Below, one piece after another: positions 18,128 to 25,864 of a DNA stretch of 36,435 nt. The stretch's first letter is position 1, and each line of letters starts with the position of its first letter. The DNA is from Gammaproteobacteria bacterium (GTDB lineage Bacteria; Pseudomonadota; Gammaproteobacteria; DSM-16500): positions 1 to 36,435 of the forward strand of contig JAJPJH010000104.1 in NCBI GenBank assembly GCA_021324335.1, in the 5' to 3' direction. The notes beneath the pieces are model-generated. The model did not search any database. It was not told the origin of the DNA and saw nothing but the letters and a program-made list of their open reading frames with translations. The translations under genes were made by a program, and so were the position numbers.

Positions 18128-18171
18128 AGAATGGTTTAAATGGAATATCCTCTTTACATTTAAACCATTCT
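18128..18171 (-). terminator. Terminator/attenuator between pilA and pilB
   Basis: A perfect 15-bp stem, AGAATGGTTTAAATG (18128-18142) and its complement (18157-18171), encloses a 14-base loop. On the minus strand it is followed by a short T-rich stretch (TTTCGCTTGTTG). It lies 33 bases past the pilA stop and before pilB. It would let the major pilin be made in excess over the motor. Confidence 0.65.
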
Positions 18172-18203
18172 ATTCTTAAATGTGCTGTTACAAAATAGTT
18201 ATA

Positions 18204-18629
18204 CTATTGCGTATAACCGTTTGTGACACCACCACCTGAAGAAGCCCAGGTAATTGTATTTGAGTTCGCATCTACTGTTGGCGTTAGAACATACGTATCA
18301 GTTGCAACGATACCATGTGCTGCAACAGGTGTTACGGTAATAACACCGTTTGCAACGGCCAACGAAGACACGGCGCCAACGGCGTTCGTAATAGCAGCGG
18401 GGATACCGTTAGACCCTGCATTACAACCAGTAAGTGTACCCAGATTTTGTACGCATTCACCGACTGCCACACGATACGGCGCAGTGGCTTGTACAACTTC
18501 AGAGTAGTAAGCTTTACGGGTGTAATTTTGATATGAGGGAATAGCGATAGCAGCTAAAATACCCACGATGGCAATTGTTATCATCAACTCGATCAATGTG
18601 AAGCCTTGTGAACGGAGCAAGCTTTTCAT
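18204..18629 (-). CDS. pilA: PilA, major type IVa pilin
   Basis: Major pilin prepilin of 141 residues. The leader MKSLLRSQG is cut after Gly9 and followed by [20 protein letters not shown], the classical N-methylated helix with Glu5, then [11 protein letters not shown]. Cys59 and Cys69 (GEC...[11 protein letters not shown]) may form an internal disulfide in the alpha-beta loop region; no C-terminal D-loop cysteine pair exists. The rest is Thr/Val/Ala-rich beta sheet ending NGYTQ. The start is fixed by an ideal AGGAGG site followed by TGGGAAA; a longer frame reaching 18704 runs through the promoter and is rejected. Its own strong promoter and terminator, and its position between pilT and pilB, support the major subunit role. 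Confidence 0.9.
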   Translation of the reverse strand: MKSLLRSQGFTLIELMITIAIVGILAAIAIPSYQNYTRKAYYSEVVQATAPYRVAVGECVQNLGTLTGCNAGSNGIPAAITNAVGAVSSLAVANGVITVTPVAAHGIVATDTYVLTPTVDANSNTITWASSGGGVTNGYTQ

Positions 18630-18702
18630 TTTCCCACCTCCTCTCAAATTGAGACTAGAGACGACGAACGATTCACGCACGGAACTCCTTACCGATAAGC
18701 CC

Positions 18703-18731
18703 ATTATACCACTTTTTGCTAACTGCTTTAA
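18703..18731 (-). promoter_or_regulatory. Extended -10 promoter of pilA
   Basis: On the minus strand TGGTATAAT combines a consensus -10 (18703-18708) with the TGn extension. TTAAAG stands 17 bases upstream (18726-18731) and overlaps the pilT stop. The predicted leader is about 65 bases, ending in AGGAGG. No -24/-12 GG...GC pair typical of sigma54 is seen, unlike pilA of Pseudomonas. Confidence 0.65.
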
Positions 18732-19765
18732 AATTGCTCTTTATTTAAAGCGGCTTCCCGCGCGGTTTCTTGAGTAATTTTTCCTTTACTTACAAGGGAT
18801 TGTAAATGCTGGTCGAGGGTAAACATGCCTAGCGAGCTACCTGTTTGGATAGCACTATACATTTGAGCAATCTTGTTTTCTCTGATTAAATTCTGGATAG
18901 CAGAGGTCCCTATCATAACTTCGAGAGCAGCAACTCTACCCCCCTGAGCGCCTTTTACCAAAGTTTGGCAAATAACCGCTTGTAAGGATTCGGAGAGCAT
19001 GTTTCTAATCATATTTTTTTCATCGCCAGGGAAAACGTCGACGATACGATTAATGGTTCGAGGGGCAGAACTGGTATGCAGGGTGGCCATGACTAAGTGG
19101 CCGGTTTCTGCAGCAGTTAAGGCCAAGCGTATGGTTTCTAAATCTCGCATTTCGCCTAAGAGAATGACGTCAGGGTCTTCTCGCAAAGCTGAGCGCAAAG
19201 CAGCGGCGAAATCTAAGGTATCTCTATGCACTTGACGTTGATTAATTAAACTTTTTTTATTTTTATGCAGATATTCAATCGGATCTTCAATTGTAATCAC
19301 ATGGCAGGCTTGGTTGACATTAATATGGTCGATCATGGCGGCTAGCGTGGTACTTTTTCCAGATCCTGTTGGCCCTGTTACTAAAATGAGACCGTTCGGT
19401 AAATCAAGTAATTCTTTAAACCGAGGTGGCATATCGAGTTCATCTAAAGTAGGAGCCATTTGGGGAATCACCCGAAACACCGCTGCCATGCCGCGAATTT
19501 GATGAAAAGCGTTAACCCGAAATCCTGCTAAGTTCTCTACAAAAATACCGTAATCCAATTCTCGTTTTTGCTCAAATTCTTCTTGCTGCTCTTGACTCAT
19601 GGAACTATAAAGCAGATTTTTAATCGTATCCGCATCTAATGCAGGGATATCGTCTGCTGGGGTTAAATCGCCATGGATACGAAAGAGAGGCGGGGTATCA
19701 GGTGATAAATGTAAATCGGAGGCTTTACGTTGAAGGCTAATAGTTAACAATTCAGCCAGTTCCAT
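18728..19765 (-). CDS. pilT: PilT, pilus retraction ATPase
   Basis: PilT is the motor that depolymerises the pilus and powers twitching and DNA uptake. 345 residues, the family length. The start [20 protein letters not shown] aligns with the PilT N-terminus. Walker A is GPTGSGKS at 131-138, the Asp box is [11 protein letters not shown] at 156-166, and Walker B is [12 protein letters not shown] at 198-209. The His box is [13 protein letters not shown], and the retraction motif AIQNLIRE lies at 289-296 (AIRNLIRE in most). No Zn cysteine quartet is present, unlike PilB. A ribosome site (AGGAG) lies 8 bases before the ATG. No separate pilU is seen. Confidence 0.95.
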   Translation of the reverse strand: MELAELLTISLQRKASDLHLSPDTPPLFRIHGDLTPADDIPALDADTIKNLLYSSMSQEQQEEFEQKRELDYGIFVENLAGFRVNAFHQIRGMAAVFRVIPQMAPTLDELDMPPRFKELLDLPNGLILVTGPTGSGKSTTLAAMIDHINVNQACHVITIEDPIEYLHKNKKSLINQRQVHRDTLDFAAALRSALREDPDVILLGEMRDLETIRLALTAAETGHLVMATLHTSSAPRTINRIVDVFPGDEKNMIRNMLSESLQAVICQTLVKGAQGGRVAALEVMIGTSAIQNLIRENKIAQMYSAIQTGSSLGMFTLDQHLQSLVSKGKITQETAREAALNKEQF

Positions 19766-19795
19766 ACTGACATCTCCTAAATCAGTTAATTATCA

Positions 19796-20380
19796 TTAAT
19801 TAGAGGCTAGCTTGGACGCATGCGAGTGGTTATCCAGCATTGCTAATTCCATCTGCGCCAGTTTGCGATCAGGATCTTGCTTTATCGCGTTGCTAAAATA
19901 AATTCGTGCTTGACGTTTATCAGGAATTTTAAGGGCGCATAACCCAGCATTTTCATAAGCTGTAGCTGTGTCGAGATAAGTTGGATCCTGGGTTGCTAAC
20001 ATAAATTGCTGAATCGCTGCGCGGTAATTACCCGAACGGCATAAGAAAGTACCATAATTATTATGAGAATCGCCTCGAGTAGGGGCAAGTTCGATTGCTT
20101 TCAAATAATATTTATTAGCTTGTACTGGATCATTTGTTGTTTCAAGGAAATAAGCCATGGAATACCAGGGTTCAGGAATGGTGGGAGCTTCATCTAAAGC
20201 CAATAACAAACGTTTTTTGGCTTGTTGCATTTGGTGCTCTTGTAAGTATGCCATGCCAAGTTGCGTATTAATTTTGGCAGTACTAATTTTTTGGTTTTTT
20301 ACTTCAGCATCATCGGATGAGGTGAAACTACAAGCTGATAATAAACCCACCAGAAACAGAATAACGAAATTACGAAACAT
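19796..20380 (-). CDS. pilF: PilF/PilW pilotin lipoprotein with TPR repeats
   Basis: PilF is the outer-membrane lipoprotein that guides assembly of the PilQ secretin. The 194-residue product starts with a lipoprotein signal whose lipobox is LSAC, placing lipidated Cys17 first in the mature protein. Residues 35-180 form four to five TPR units, including QLGMAYLQEHQMQQAKKRLL, PWYSMAYFLETTNDPVQA, DSHNNYGTFLCRSGNYRAA and AYENAGLCALKIPDKRQA. The ATG lies inside the 3' end of pilQ, an 11-base overlap with GGGGAAG as ribosome site, so the secretin and its pilotin are translationally coupled. Confidence 0.92.
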   Translation of the reverse strand: MFRNFVILFLVGLLSACSFTSSDDAEVKNQKISTAKINTQLGMAYLQEHQMQQAKKRLLLALDEAPTIPEPWYSMAYFLETTNDPVQANKYYLKAIELAPTRGDSHNNYGTFLCRSGNYRAAIQQFMLATQDPTYLDTATAYENAGLCALKIPDKRQARIYFSNAIKQDPDRKLAQMELAMLDNHSHASKLASN

Positions 20381-21830
20381 TTACTTCCCCTTTATATGGT
20401 GCTTTTTTTGAATGTACAGCAGTACTTGCTTCTTCAGTGCCAATAATTTTCGGTGTAATGAATATTAACAATTCTTGCCGTTCATCTTGATCATGCGTAT
20501 GTCTGAATAAGAAACCAACAACGGGTAATTCACCAAAAAATGGAATACGATCCATAGTATGATCTTTCGTTTGCTTATATACACCGCCTAATACAATCGT
20601 TTCGTCATCATTTAACAGTACATTCGATTGCACTGATTGCGTGTTGATGGCGGGTACATCATTCGGCGTACCGTTAGTGGTGCCAACTTGGGTGTTGGTT
20701 CCGCGGCTGTCTTCTGTTGCTGTCAATTGCAATACGATTTTATTATCTGGTGTAATTTGCGGTGTAATCTCTAAGCTTAATACAGCATTTTTAAATACAA
20801 CTGAGGTGGCACCGCTAGAGGTTGATTCTTGATAGGGGATTTCTTCACCTGTTTGAATCATTGCTTTTTGACCATTTGCTGTTACCACACGAGGTTTAGC
20901 AATGATTTGGGCATGGTCTTCACCTTCTAATGCCGATAATTCCAAATCCAATAAGACATGTCCTATTCTGCCCAATGCCATTGCCATATTGCCAGTTTGA
21001 GAACCATCAAATAACTGCACAGCAGGTCCATTGAATATGAGTCGTTGGGTAGGATCGATTGTGCCGGCACTGTTTGTTACATTAGCGGCATTCGTTCCAC
21101 CTGTAATCTGGTTGGCAGCATTAAATGTACCTGAAAAATGGGTGGGAGAGGTCGTACCAAATCTCACGCCTAATTCTTCTTCATAAATGGTATTAATATT
21201 GACAATACGAGCTTCAATTAAGACTTGCCTTGCTGGAATATCAAGCTTTCTAATCTCAGGTAAAATATCATCCAATGTTTTTTGTGTATCCCGAATAATC
21301 AGGCTATTGGTTCGTGTATCAACTGCCACTTGTCCACGGCTCGTGAGTAATGAACTTTGAGCGCCTTTTAAGAGTGCCGCTAAATCAGTCGCATTCGTAT
21401 ATTTAAGATGAATTAAAATGGTTTTTAAGGGCGCCAAATTAATAAGCGCTTCTTCAGATTGCAATTCTTTTGTTTCATTGGTTGTAATATTTTCAATCGT
21501 ACTGATATAAATCACATTGCCGATACGTCGGGAATCCAGTCCTTGGGTTTTTAAAAGAATATCCAGTGCTTGTTGCCAAGTGACATTCTTTAAATTTAAA
21601 GACACATTACCATGGACCGCGTCGCTAATAACGAAGTTGAGACCAGAATTTTTAGCAATCAGTTGGAGTAGGGTGCGAACATCAATATTTTGAAAATAGA
21701 AAGATAACTTAGGCGTGTATTCTGTTTCGTAAGCTGACCATTCGGTCGCAAAGCTAAAATCAGCCACATAAAAGTAAATGGGAGACAACAAAATTGCGAC
21801 GATTGACCATTTATACAGTCTATGCCACAT
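20370..21830 (-). CDS. pilQ: PilQ, type IV pilus secretin (compact form)
   Basis: The outer-membrane gated channel through which the pilus passes. An N-terminal hydrophobic segment (residues 10-30) serves as the signal peptide. An STN/N0 domain is at about 42-95, with FYFQNIDVRTLLQLIAKNSG, then an N1 secretin domain at about 125-195 (ILIHLKYTNATDLAALL, TNSLIIRDTQ). The secretin barrel is at about 270-475, with AKPRVVTANGQKA, the YQESTSSGATSVVFKNA lip, VLLNDDETIVLGGVY and LPVVGFLFR. At 486 residues it is much shorter than the 700 of Pseudomonas PilQ because the N-terminal peptidoglycan-binding AMIN domains are missing. It follows pilP by 3 bases. Confidence 0.94.
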   Translation of the reverse strand: MWHRLYKWSIVAILLSPIYFYVADFSFATEWSAYETEYTPKLSFYFQNIDVRTLLQLIAKNSGLNFVISDAVHGNVSLNLKNVTWQQALDILLKTQGLDSRRIGNVIYISTIENITTNETKELQSEEALINLAPLKTILIHLKYTNATDLAALLKGAQSSLLTSRGQVAVDTRTNSLIIRDTQKTLDDILPEIRKLDIPARQVLIEARIVNINTIYEEELGVRFGTTSPTHFSGTFNAANQITGGTNAANVTNSAGTIDPTQRLIFNGPAVQLFDGSQTGNMAMALGRIGHVLLDLELSALEGEDHAQIIAKPRVVTANGQKAMIQTGEEIPYQESTSSGATSVVFKNAVLSLEITPQITPDNKIVLQLTATEDSRGTNTQVGTTNGTPNDVPAINTQSVQSNVLLNDDETIVLGGVYKQTKDHTMDRIPFFGELPVVGFLFRHTHDQDERQELLIFITPKIIGTEEASTAVHSKKAPYKGEVNVS

Positions 21831-21833
21831 TCA

Positions 21834-22334
21834 TTAAGTTCCTTTTAATTGCAACGTGACGGTTTGTTGCCCGGGTGATTTTCCATTGTCGGTCTGCTGC
21901 TCTGTTACATTCACTTCGCTATCGCTAATATTGGCCACATGACCTCCATGATCCCCCAGCTCATCGCCTACTTTTACCTGGTAAAGTTTGCTATCCGGCG
22001 CAATAATGTAGGCATAAGTTGTTCCATTTGCCGATACTGTACCTACAAATCGTAGCATATTTAATGGATAAGCTTGAAGTGGGTTTGATACATTTCCATT
22101 TTTGAGAAACATTTCATCCGAAGCGGTAAAAGGAGAACGTGAGACAGATTGGTAAGTGACAGGGGTAGGCCATGGAAATTCTTGTTCTTTATTTTTACTA
22201 AAAATATTTTTTTGTTTTAAACTTGATAGATAATCTTCTAAATCTTGAAAATGGCTTTGGCCGCTGCAGGCAAAAACGCCTAGGGTAGCAATTAGAATAA
22301 TCACAATAGTTTGTAATTCACGTTTATTACGCAT
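21834..22334 (-). CDS. pilP: PilP, inner-membrane lipoprotein of the pilus alignment complex
   Basis: PilP links the PilN/PilO dimer to the N-terminal domains of PilQ. 166 residues from the ATG at 22334, which has AAGGTG 9 bases upstream and overlaps pilO by 8 bases. The longer frame up to 22364 has no such site. The lipobox VFAC gives lipidated Cys23. A disordered linker follows, with DLEDYLSSLKQK, and then the beta-sandwich homology domain from about 85 (NMLRFVGTVSANGTTYAYI, YQVKVGDELGDHGGHV). The order and overlaps of pilMNOPQ are the standard arrangement. Confidence 0.93.
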   Translation of the reverse strand: MRNKRELQTIVIILIATLGVFACSGQSHFQDLEDYLSSLKQKNIFSKNKEQEFPWPTPVTYQSVSRSPFTASDEMFLKNGNVSNPLQAYPLNMLRFVGTVSANGTTYAYIIAPDSKLYQVKVGDELGDHGGHVANISDSEVNVTEQQTDNGKSPGQQTVTLQLKGT

Positions 22335-22944
22335 GTTTAGCACCTTCTGGTAGGTAATAAACACTAATCATTAAATCCATTGTTAATAAGTTCTCAGAGC
22401 TGGCTAATTCTGCAAGTTTTTCACCTAACAAATTAGTGCTTGTTTGGTTAGTCAGGAGAAAATTATCAATGACGACTAATTTAGGAAGATTAGCTAATTG
22501 GCTAATGAAATCAGCTAATTGATTATAATTACCTACCACGACGATTCTAATGGGCGCTTTCACATAATAGGGCATTTTAACTTCTTTGTCAGGGCTAAAG
22601 AGCGTGAAATAGAGATGATCTGTTCCCCCGATTTTTAAAATTTCACTTAATAAAGCAGGCATTTCTTGATAGCTAATAAGTTTTTGCTGCCAGCTAGCGA
22701 GCCAGCCAGCTAATTGCTGAAATTGTGCGGTATCACTTTGTTGTTTAGCTTCTTTGCTAACGGTAGATTCCAATTGCTGTTTGATATCTTGTTCATTAAA
22801 TTGATCTTTCGTTAATTGCGCTTCTAAGCCCATGATATCCCACCGATATCCTAGATAAAGAATAACGATAAAAATGAGAAAGAAAGCGACTAATTGTAAG
22901 TAGAGAGGCCATTCATGGATATTCTTAAGATTAATATTTGGCAT
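22327..22944 (-). CDS. pilO: PilO, pilus alignment subcomplex protein
   Basis: A bitopic inner-membrane protein that heterodimerises with PilN in the periplasm and contacts PilP. 205 residues. The N-terminal cytoplasmic stub contains NLKNIHEWPLYLQ, followed by one membrane helix at about 17-35. A coiled coil spans about 38-90 (EAQLTKDQFNEQDIKQQLES), and a ferredoxin-like core follows with PIRIVVVGNYNQLADFISQL and LPKLVVIDNF. It starts 2 bases after pilN ends. Confidence 0.94.
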   Translation of the reverse strand: MPNINLKNIHEWPLYLQLVAFFLIFIVILYLGYRWDIMGLEAQLTKDQFNEQDIKQQLESTVSKEAKQQSDTAQFQQLAGWLASWQQKLISYQEMPALLSEILKIGGTDHLYFTLFSPDKEVKMPYYVKAPIRIVVVGNYNQLADFISQLANLPKLVVIDNFLLTNQTSTNLLGEKLAELASSENLLTMDLMISVYYLPEGAKHA

Positions 22945-22946
22945 TG

Positions 22947-23486
22947 TTAATTCCTCTGCTCTACTTGTAATTGAAAATGTCTGTCCTCTCCTTCCTTGTT
23001 CTCCTGCCCGATAATCCTTGTTAAAACTGGTTGATTAAAAATAGTGGATTTAGCCATGTTTTCCATCAATAAAGTAATAGGTGGATTAGATTGGGATCTG
23101 CCGCCTATAAAAATCTTATTCCCTTTTCTGATAACAATTTCTAACTGAATAGAATCAGGCACCACTTTGGGTAATTCATTTAGTAATTCCACAGCTTGAT
23201 AACTTTGTTTACGGAGATTAATGAGAAAATTGAGTTCATTACTAATAATGACTTGTTGTTTGTCCTTTTTATTTAAACCCATTAATTTTGTGCCTTCTTG
23301 CTGCAAGGTATCTTGTAGAAATTGATTTCGCTGTTGTTGATGATTAATTAGATCATCATAGTAAATATGCCAGCAAATAATAAAAAAAATAGCTAAGATA
23401 GCGGAAATCGCTGCTGCGATTCCAAAACGTATTTGTAATTTTTTCCTTTTTTCTTCTCGCCAAGGCAAGAGGTTAATTTGGGTCAT
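22947..23486 (-). CDS. pilN: PilN, pilus alignment subcomplex protein
   Basis: PilN's short cytoplasmic N-terminus binds PilM. That motif is present as INLLPWREEKRKK at residues 4-16. A membrane helix runs at about 21-43, then a periplasmic coiled coil at 45-90 and a ferredoxin-like domain including ELLNELPKVVPDSIQLE. The 179 residues match the family. A GGAGA site about 10 bases upstream serves the ATG. The intact PilM-binding motif matters because the pilM frame is broken. Confidence 0.95.
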   Translation of the reverse strand: MTQINLLPWREEKRKKLQIRFGIAAAISAILAIFFIICWHIYYDDLINHQQQRNQFLQDTLQQEGTKLMGLNKKDKQQVIISNELNFLINLRKQSYQAVELLNELPKVVPDSIQLEIVIRKGNKIFIGGRSQSNPPITLLMENMAKSTIFNQPVLTRIIGQENKEGEDRHFQLQVEQRN

Positions 23487-23505
23487 GTAATAATATATTC
23501 TCCAT

Positions 23506-24611
23506 TTACATAATCACTTTGCTTAAAGTTAATCCAATACATTGCATAAACTCAGATTGGTGTTTTAATAATTCAGCTTCATTGACAGATGACGATATTT
23601 TCATATTAGAAAACGGTTTAGCAATAGAAGTGTTGACACCAATTTCATTTTGTACAAAAGTTGCTAGGGAAGGAACGTTTGCACAATCGCCGGATAATAT
23701 AAATTTTTGAATAGCAATATTAGGCCGGCTGGCATATAAAGAGTGAACGGCATGCCGTAAGTGAGAAAGTAAATTCTCTTTTAGGATGTCATGATAAGCT
23801 GAATCATTAATCATATTATCACCTATTGCTTCTTGAGGTTATCTTTAAGATATTGTTTGATTTGATTCATTAGGCGCGTGCCATCATAGCTTTGATCATG
23901 AGCATGAATTAAATTCTGTTGGTGAACGACAATAAATGAACTTAAATTTATATTTAAATTTAATAGCGCAACAGTTTCTGAATTGCTCTGTTCTAAAAGC
24001 ATTAAGGCACGTTCAAGCGCGTAGCAGTTAACATCCACTATCTTCGGATTTAAACCGGCCTGTCGGACGACTTCTAAATAAGGTTTAATTTGTTCTTTAC
24101 GGCATGCTACGAGTAAAAGATCAAGTTGGGAGGGGTCCTGTGAGGCAGGGCCCGTGATAACAAAGTCTAAGAAAATATCACCTACTAAATCAGGGAAATT
24201 ACGGTTTGCTTCTATCCAGGCGCGAGATTCAATTTCATTAGGACTTAAGCGGCTATCAACGGTGACATTTTTGATGATACCGATAGCACGAGGGATAGCA
24301 ATCGCGACATCTTTCGAAGAGATTTTTGCGGCCTGACAGGCTTCTGCGATGATCTTGCCTAAGCCAGTAAAATCTTTGATTTCATCTTTAACGATTAAAC
24401 CACTCGAGATAGGAGCAATGTGGAAATGTTCCACTTGATAGGAAGAATTAATCGATGTTAATTGTAATAACCGGAGCGATTCGGGGCCAATATCCACAGC
24501 AACTAAAGGTTTAGAGTTCCACTGAGGACTGAATGAAGCAATTAGTTTATGCAGCCAATCCTGAAAATAATGAATTTTTTCCTTCACCTTTTGCGCAGCC
24601 AAGGGTTCCAT
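23506..24611 (-). pseudogene. pilM: PilM, actin-like pilus protein, frameshifted
   Basis: PilM is a cytoplasmic actin-fold ATP-binding protein that docks on PilN. The first frame has AVDIGPESLRLLQL, IPRAIGIIKNVTVD and SRAWIEANRNFPD and ends at 23823-23825 (TAG). The rest of the protein continues in another frame, with HLRHAVHSLYASRP, FILSGDCANVPSLATFVQ and AKPFSNMKISSSVN, ending at 23506. Reading upstream in that second frame joins smoothly as EEAIGDNMINDSAY, so a single-base indel near 23828-23845 explains the split. Both parts add up to the usual length of about 355. The ATG at 24611 (AAGGAA 7 bases upstream) is preferred to one 15 bases earlier without a site. No classical slippery sequence is seen. 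Confidence 0.8.
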
Positions 24612-24625
24612 CCCTCTTTCCTTCA

Positions 24626-24654
24626 TTGACTATGAAGATTAATACTATATTATA
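24626..24654 (+). promoter_or_regulatory. Promoter of the minor-pilin operon, facing the pilM promoter
   Basis: TTGACT (24626-24631) and TATTAT (24648-24653) are separated by 16 bases and each match consensus at 5 of 6 positions, giving a start near 24660. The opposite strand has a perfect TATAAT at 24649-24654 that could drive pilM, although its -35 (TGGTAC) is weak. The two operons share a 69-base divergent control region. Confidence 0.6.
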
Positions 24655-24680
24655 AATGGAAACAATGGAGAGTACCACTT

Positions 24681-25190
24681 TTGTTAGGAAGACAATGTGT
24701 ACAGGGCTTTACCTTAATTGAGCTCATTGTGACGCTCATTATTATAGTTATCTTAACGCTTGTCGCTATTCCACTTTTCACTAGTTTAATTCAAGAACAT
24801 CGCGTGATTGGTCAAGCAGAAAATCTTTATTATTCATTACAATATGCAAGAAGTGAAGCGGTTAAACGGAATGCAACCATTTATGTTTCTTTTTCTACGG
24901 GTAGTAGTTGGTGTTATGGGTTGAATGTAGGAAGTGCATGCAACTGTACGATTGCCAATAATTGTGGCTTGGAAACGGTGAGTGCGCCTGCCGCTCAAGA
25001 AACATCGCTTTCAACGTCAGGTTTGACGAATAATGCGATTAGTTTCGAGGGAACACATGGAGCTGCTAGCTCAACTGGCTCAATAACCTTTACGGTGTAT
25101 GGTGGGACATCGCTTATTACTATTTCCATTGGCACCATGGGAGGTTTACAAATGTGCTCGACAGGCATAGGTGGGTATCAAGCATGTTAA
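24681..25190 (+). CDS. fimT: FimT/GspH-type pseudopilin
   Basis: A minor pilin of the FimT/GspH family, 169 residues. The short leader MLGRQCVQG precedes FTLIELIVTLIIIVILTLVA, with cleavage after Gly9. SLIQEHRVIGQAENLYYSLQ and YARSEAVKRNATIYVSF are the family signature; FimT in Legionella and Xanthomonas binds DNA for uptake. The start codon is TTG, since no in-frame ATG exists near the leader, with GGAGAG about 10 bases upstream. Five cysteines lie in the soluble part. First gene of the fimT-pilW-pilX-pilV-DUF4124 operon. Confidence 0.85.
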   Translation: MLGRQCVQGFTLIELIVTLIIIVILTLVAIPLFTSLIQEHRVIGQAENLYYSLQYARSEAVKRNATIYVSFSTGSSWCYGLNVGSACNCTIANNCGLETVSAPAAQETSLSTSGLTNNAISFEGTHGAASSTGSITFTVYGGTSLITISIGTMGGLQMCSTGIGGYQAC

Positions 25191-25864
25191 GGAAAATATT
25201 TTTACGTCCCAAAAAAGGATTTACTTTAGTAGAGCTTTTAATTGTCATTTTAATTAATGCGGTGCTTTTTACCGGATTAATTAGTATTTATATAGCGAAT
25301 ATGGTGCATTATAGGAAGACATTAAATAGCAATCGATTGAATCAACAAATGCAAATCGCAATGACTATCATCAGTAATGATATACGTCGGGCAGGTTATT
25401 GGGCGAATGCGCAGTCGGATATAGGGTATGGGCATAGTAATGATAATCCTTTTATGGTAAGTGGCAATACCGACATTAGTGTTAATAATAGTAATAATTG
25501 TATTTTATTATCATATGATCATAATAGTGATGGTTCCCTTCCTACCATTAATACGGGAACAGATGATGAACGGTATGGTTATCGTTTAAGCGGTCAAGCT
25601 ATCCAATCACGACCTGTCAGTGCAGCTTTTTCATGTACGGCTGGTGCCTCCACTTGGGAAAATATTACTGATATTAATGCTATCCAAATTACCAATTTAA
25701 CTTTTACATTAACAACTTACACGCTAACAACAGGTCCTGGTACGCATGGCATTACCTTACGTAGTGTAGATATTAGTATGACGGGACAATTAGCGAGTGA
25801 TTCAACAGTGACAAAAACATTAACTGAACATATTAGGGTACGCAATGGTAAATTTATTCCGTAA
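25184..25864 (+). CDS. pilW: PilW-type minor pilin
   Basis: PilW is one of the minor pilins that prime pilus assembly. From the ATG at 25184 the product has 226 residues. A leader with RPKKG precedes FTLVELLIVILINAVLFTGL. Further on, QQMQIAMTIISNDIRRAGYW is the conserved PilW helix end, and VDISMTGQLASDS leads to the C-terminus. A longer frame starting from a GTG 30 bases earlier lacks a clear site. The ATG overlaps the fimT stop, suggesting coupling. Confidence 0.85.
   Translation: MLRKIFLRPKKGFTLVELLIVILINAVLFTGLISIYIANMVHYRKTLNSNRLNQQMQIAMTIISNDIRRAGYWANAQSDIGYGHSNDNPFMVSGNTDISVNNSNNCILLSYDHNSDGSLPTINTGTDDERYGYRLSGQAIQSRPVSAAFSCTAGASTWENITDINAIQITNLTFTLTTYTLTTGPGTHGITLRSVDISMTGQLASDSTVTKTLTEHIRVRNGKFIP

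Noticed and set aside
18630..18704. 75-base longer pilA start
   Set aside because: It would pass through the promoter leader and lacks a ribosome site; the ATG after AGGAGG fits the short prepilin leader.
18630..18760. Sigma54 promoter for pilA
   Set aside because: No GG-N10-GC element at -24/-12; an extended sigma70 -10 is present instead.
23820..23850. Programmed ribosomal frameshift in pilM
   Set aside because: No X-XXY-YYZ slippery heptamer or downstream stem is visible at the junction (CTCAAGAAGCAATAG).
14736..24611. Type II secretion system
   Set aside because: The motors are PilB and PilT, pilins are PilA/PilE, and alignment proteins are PilMNOP; retraction ATPase and PilF exclude a T2SS.
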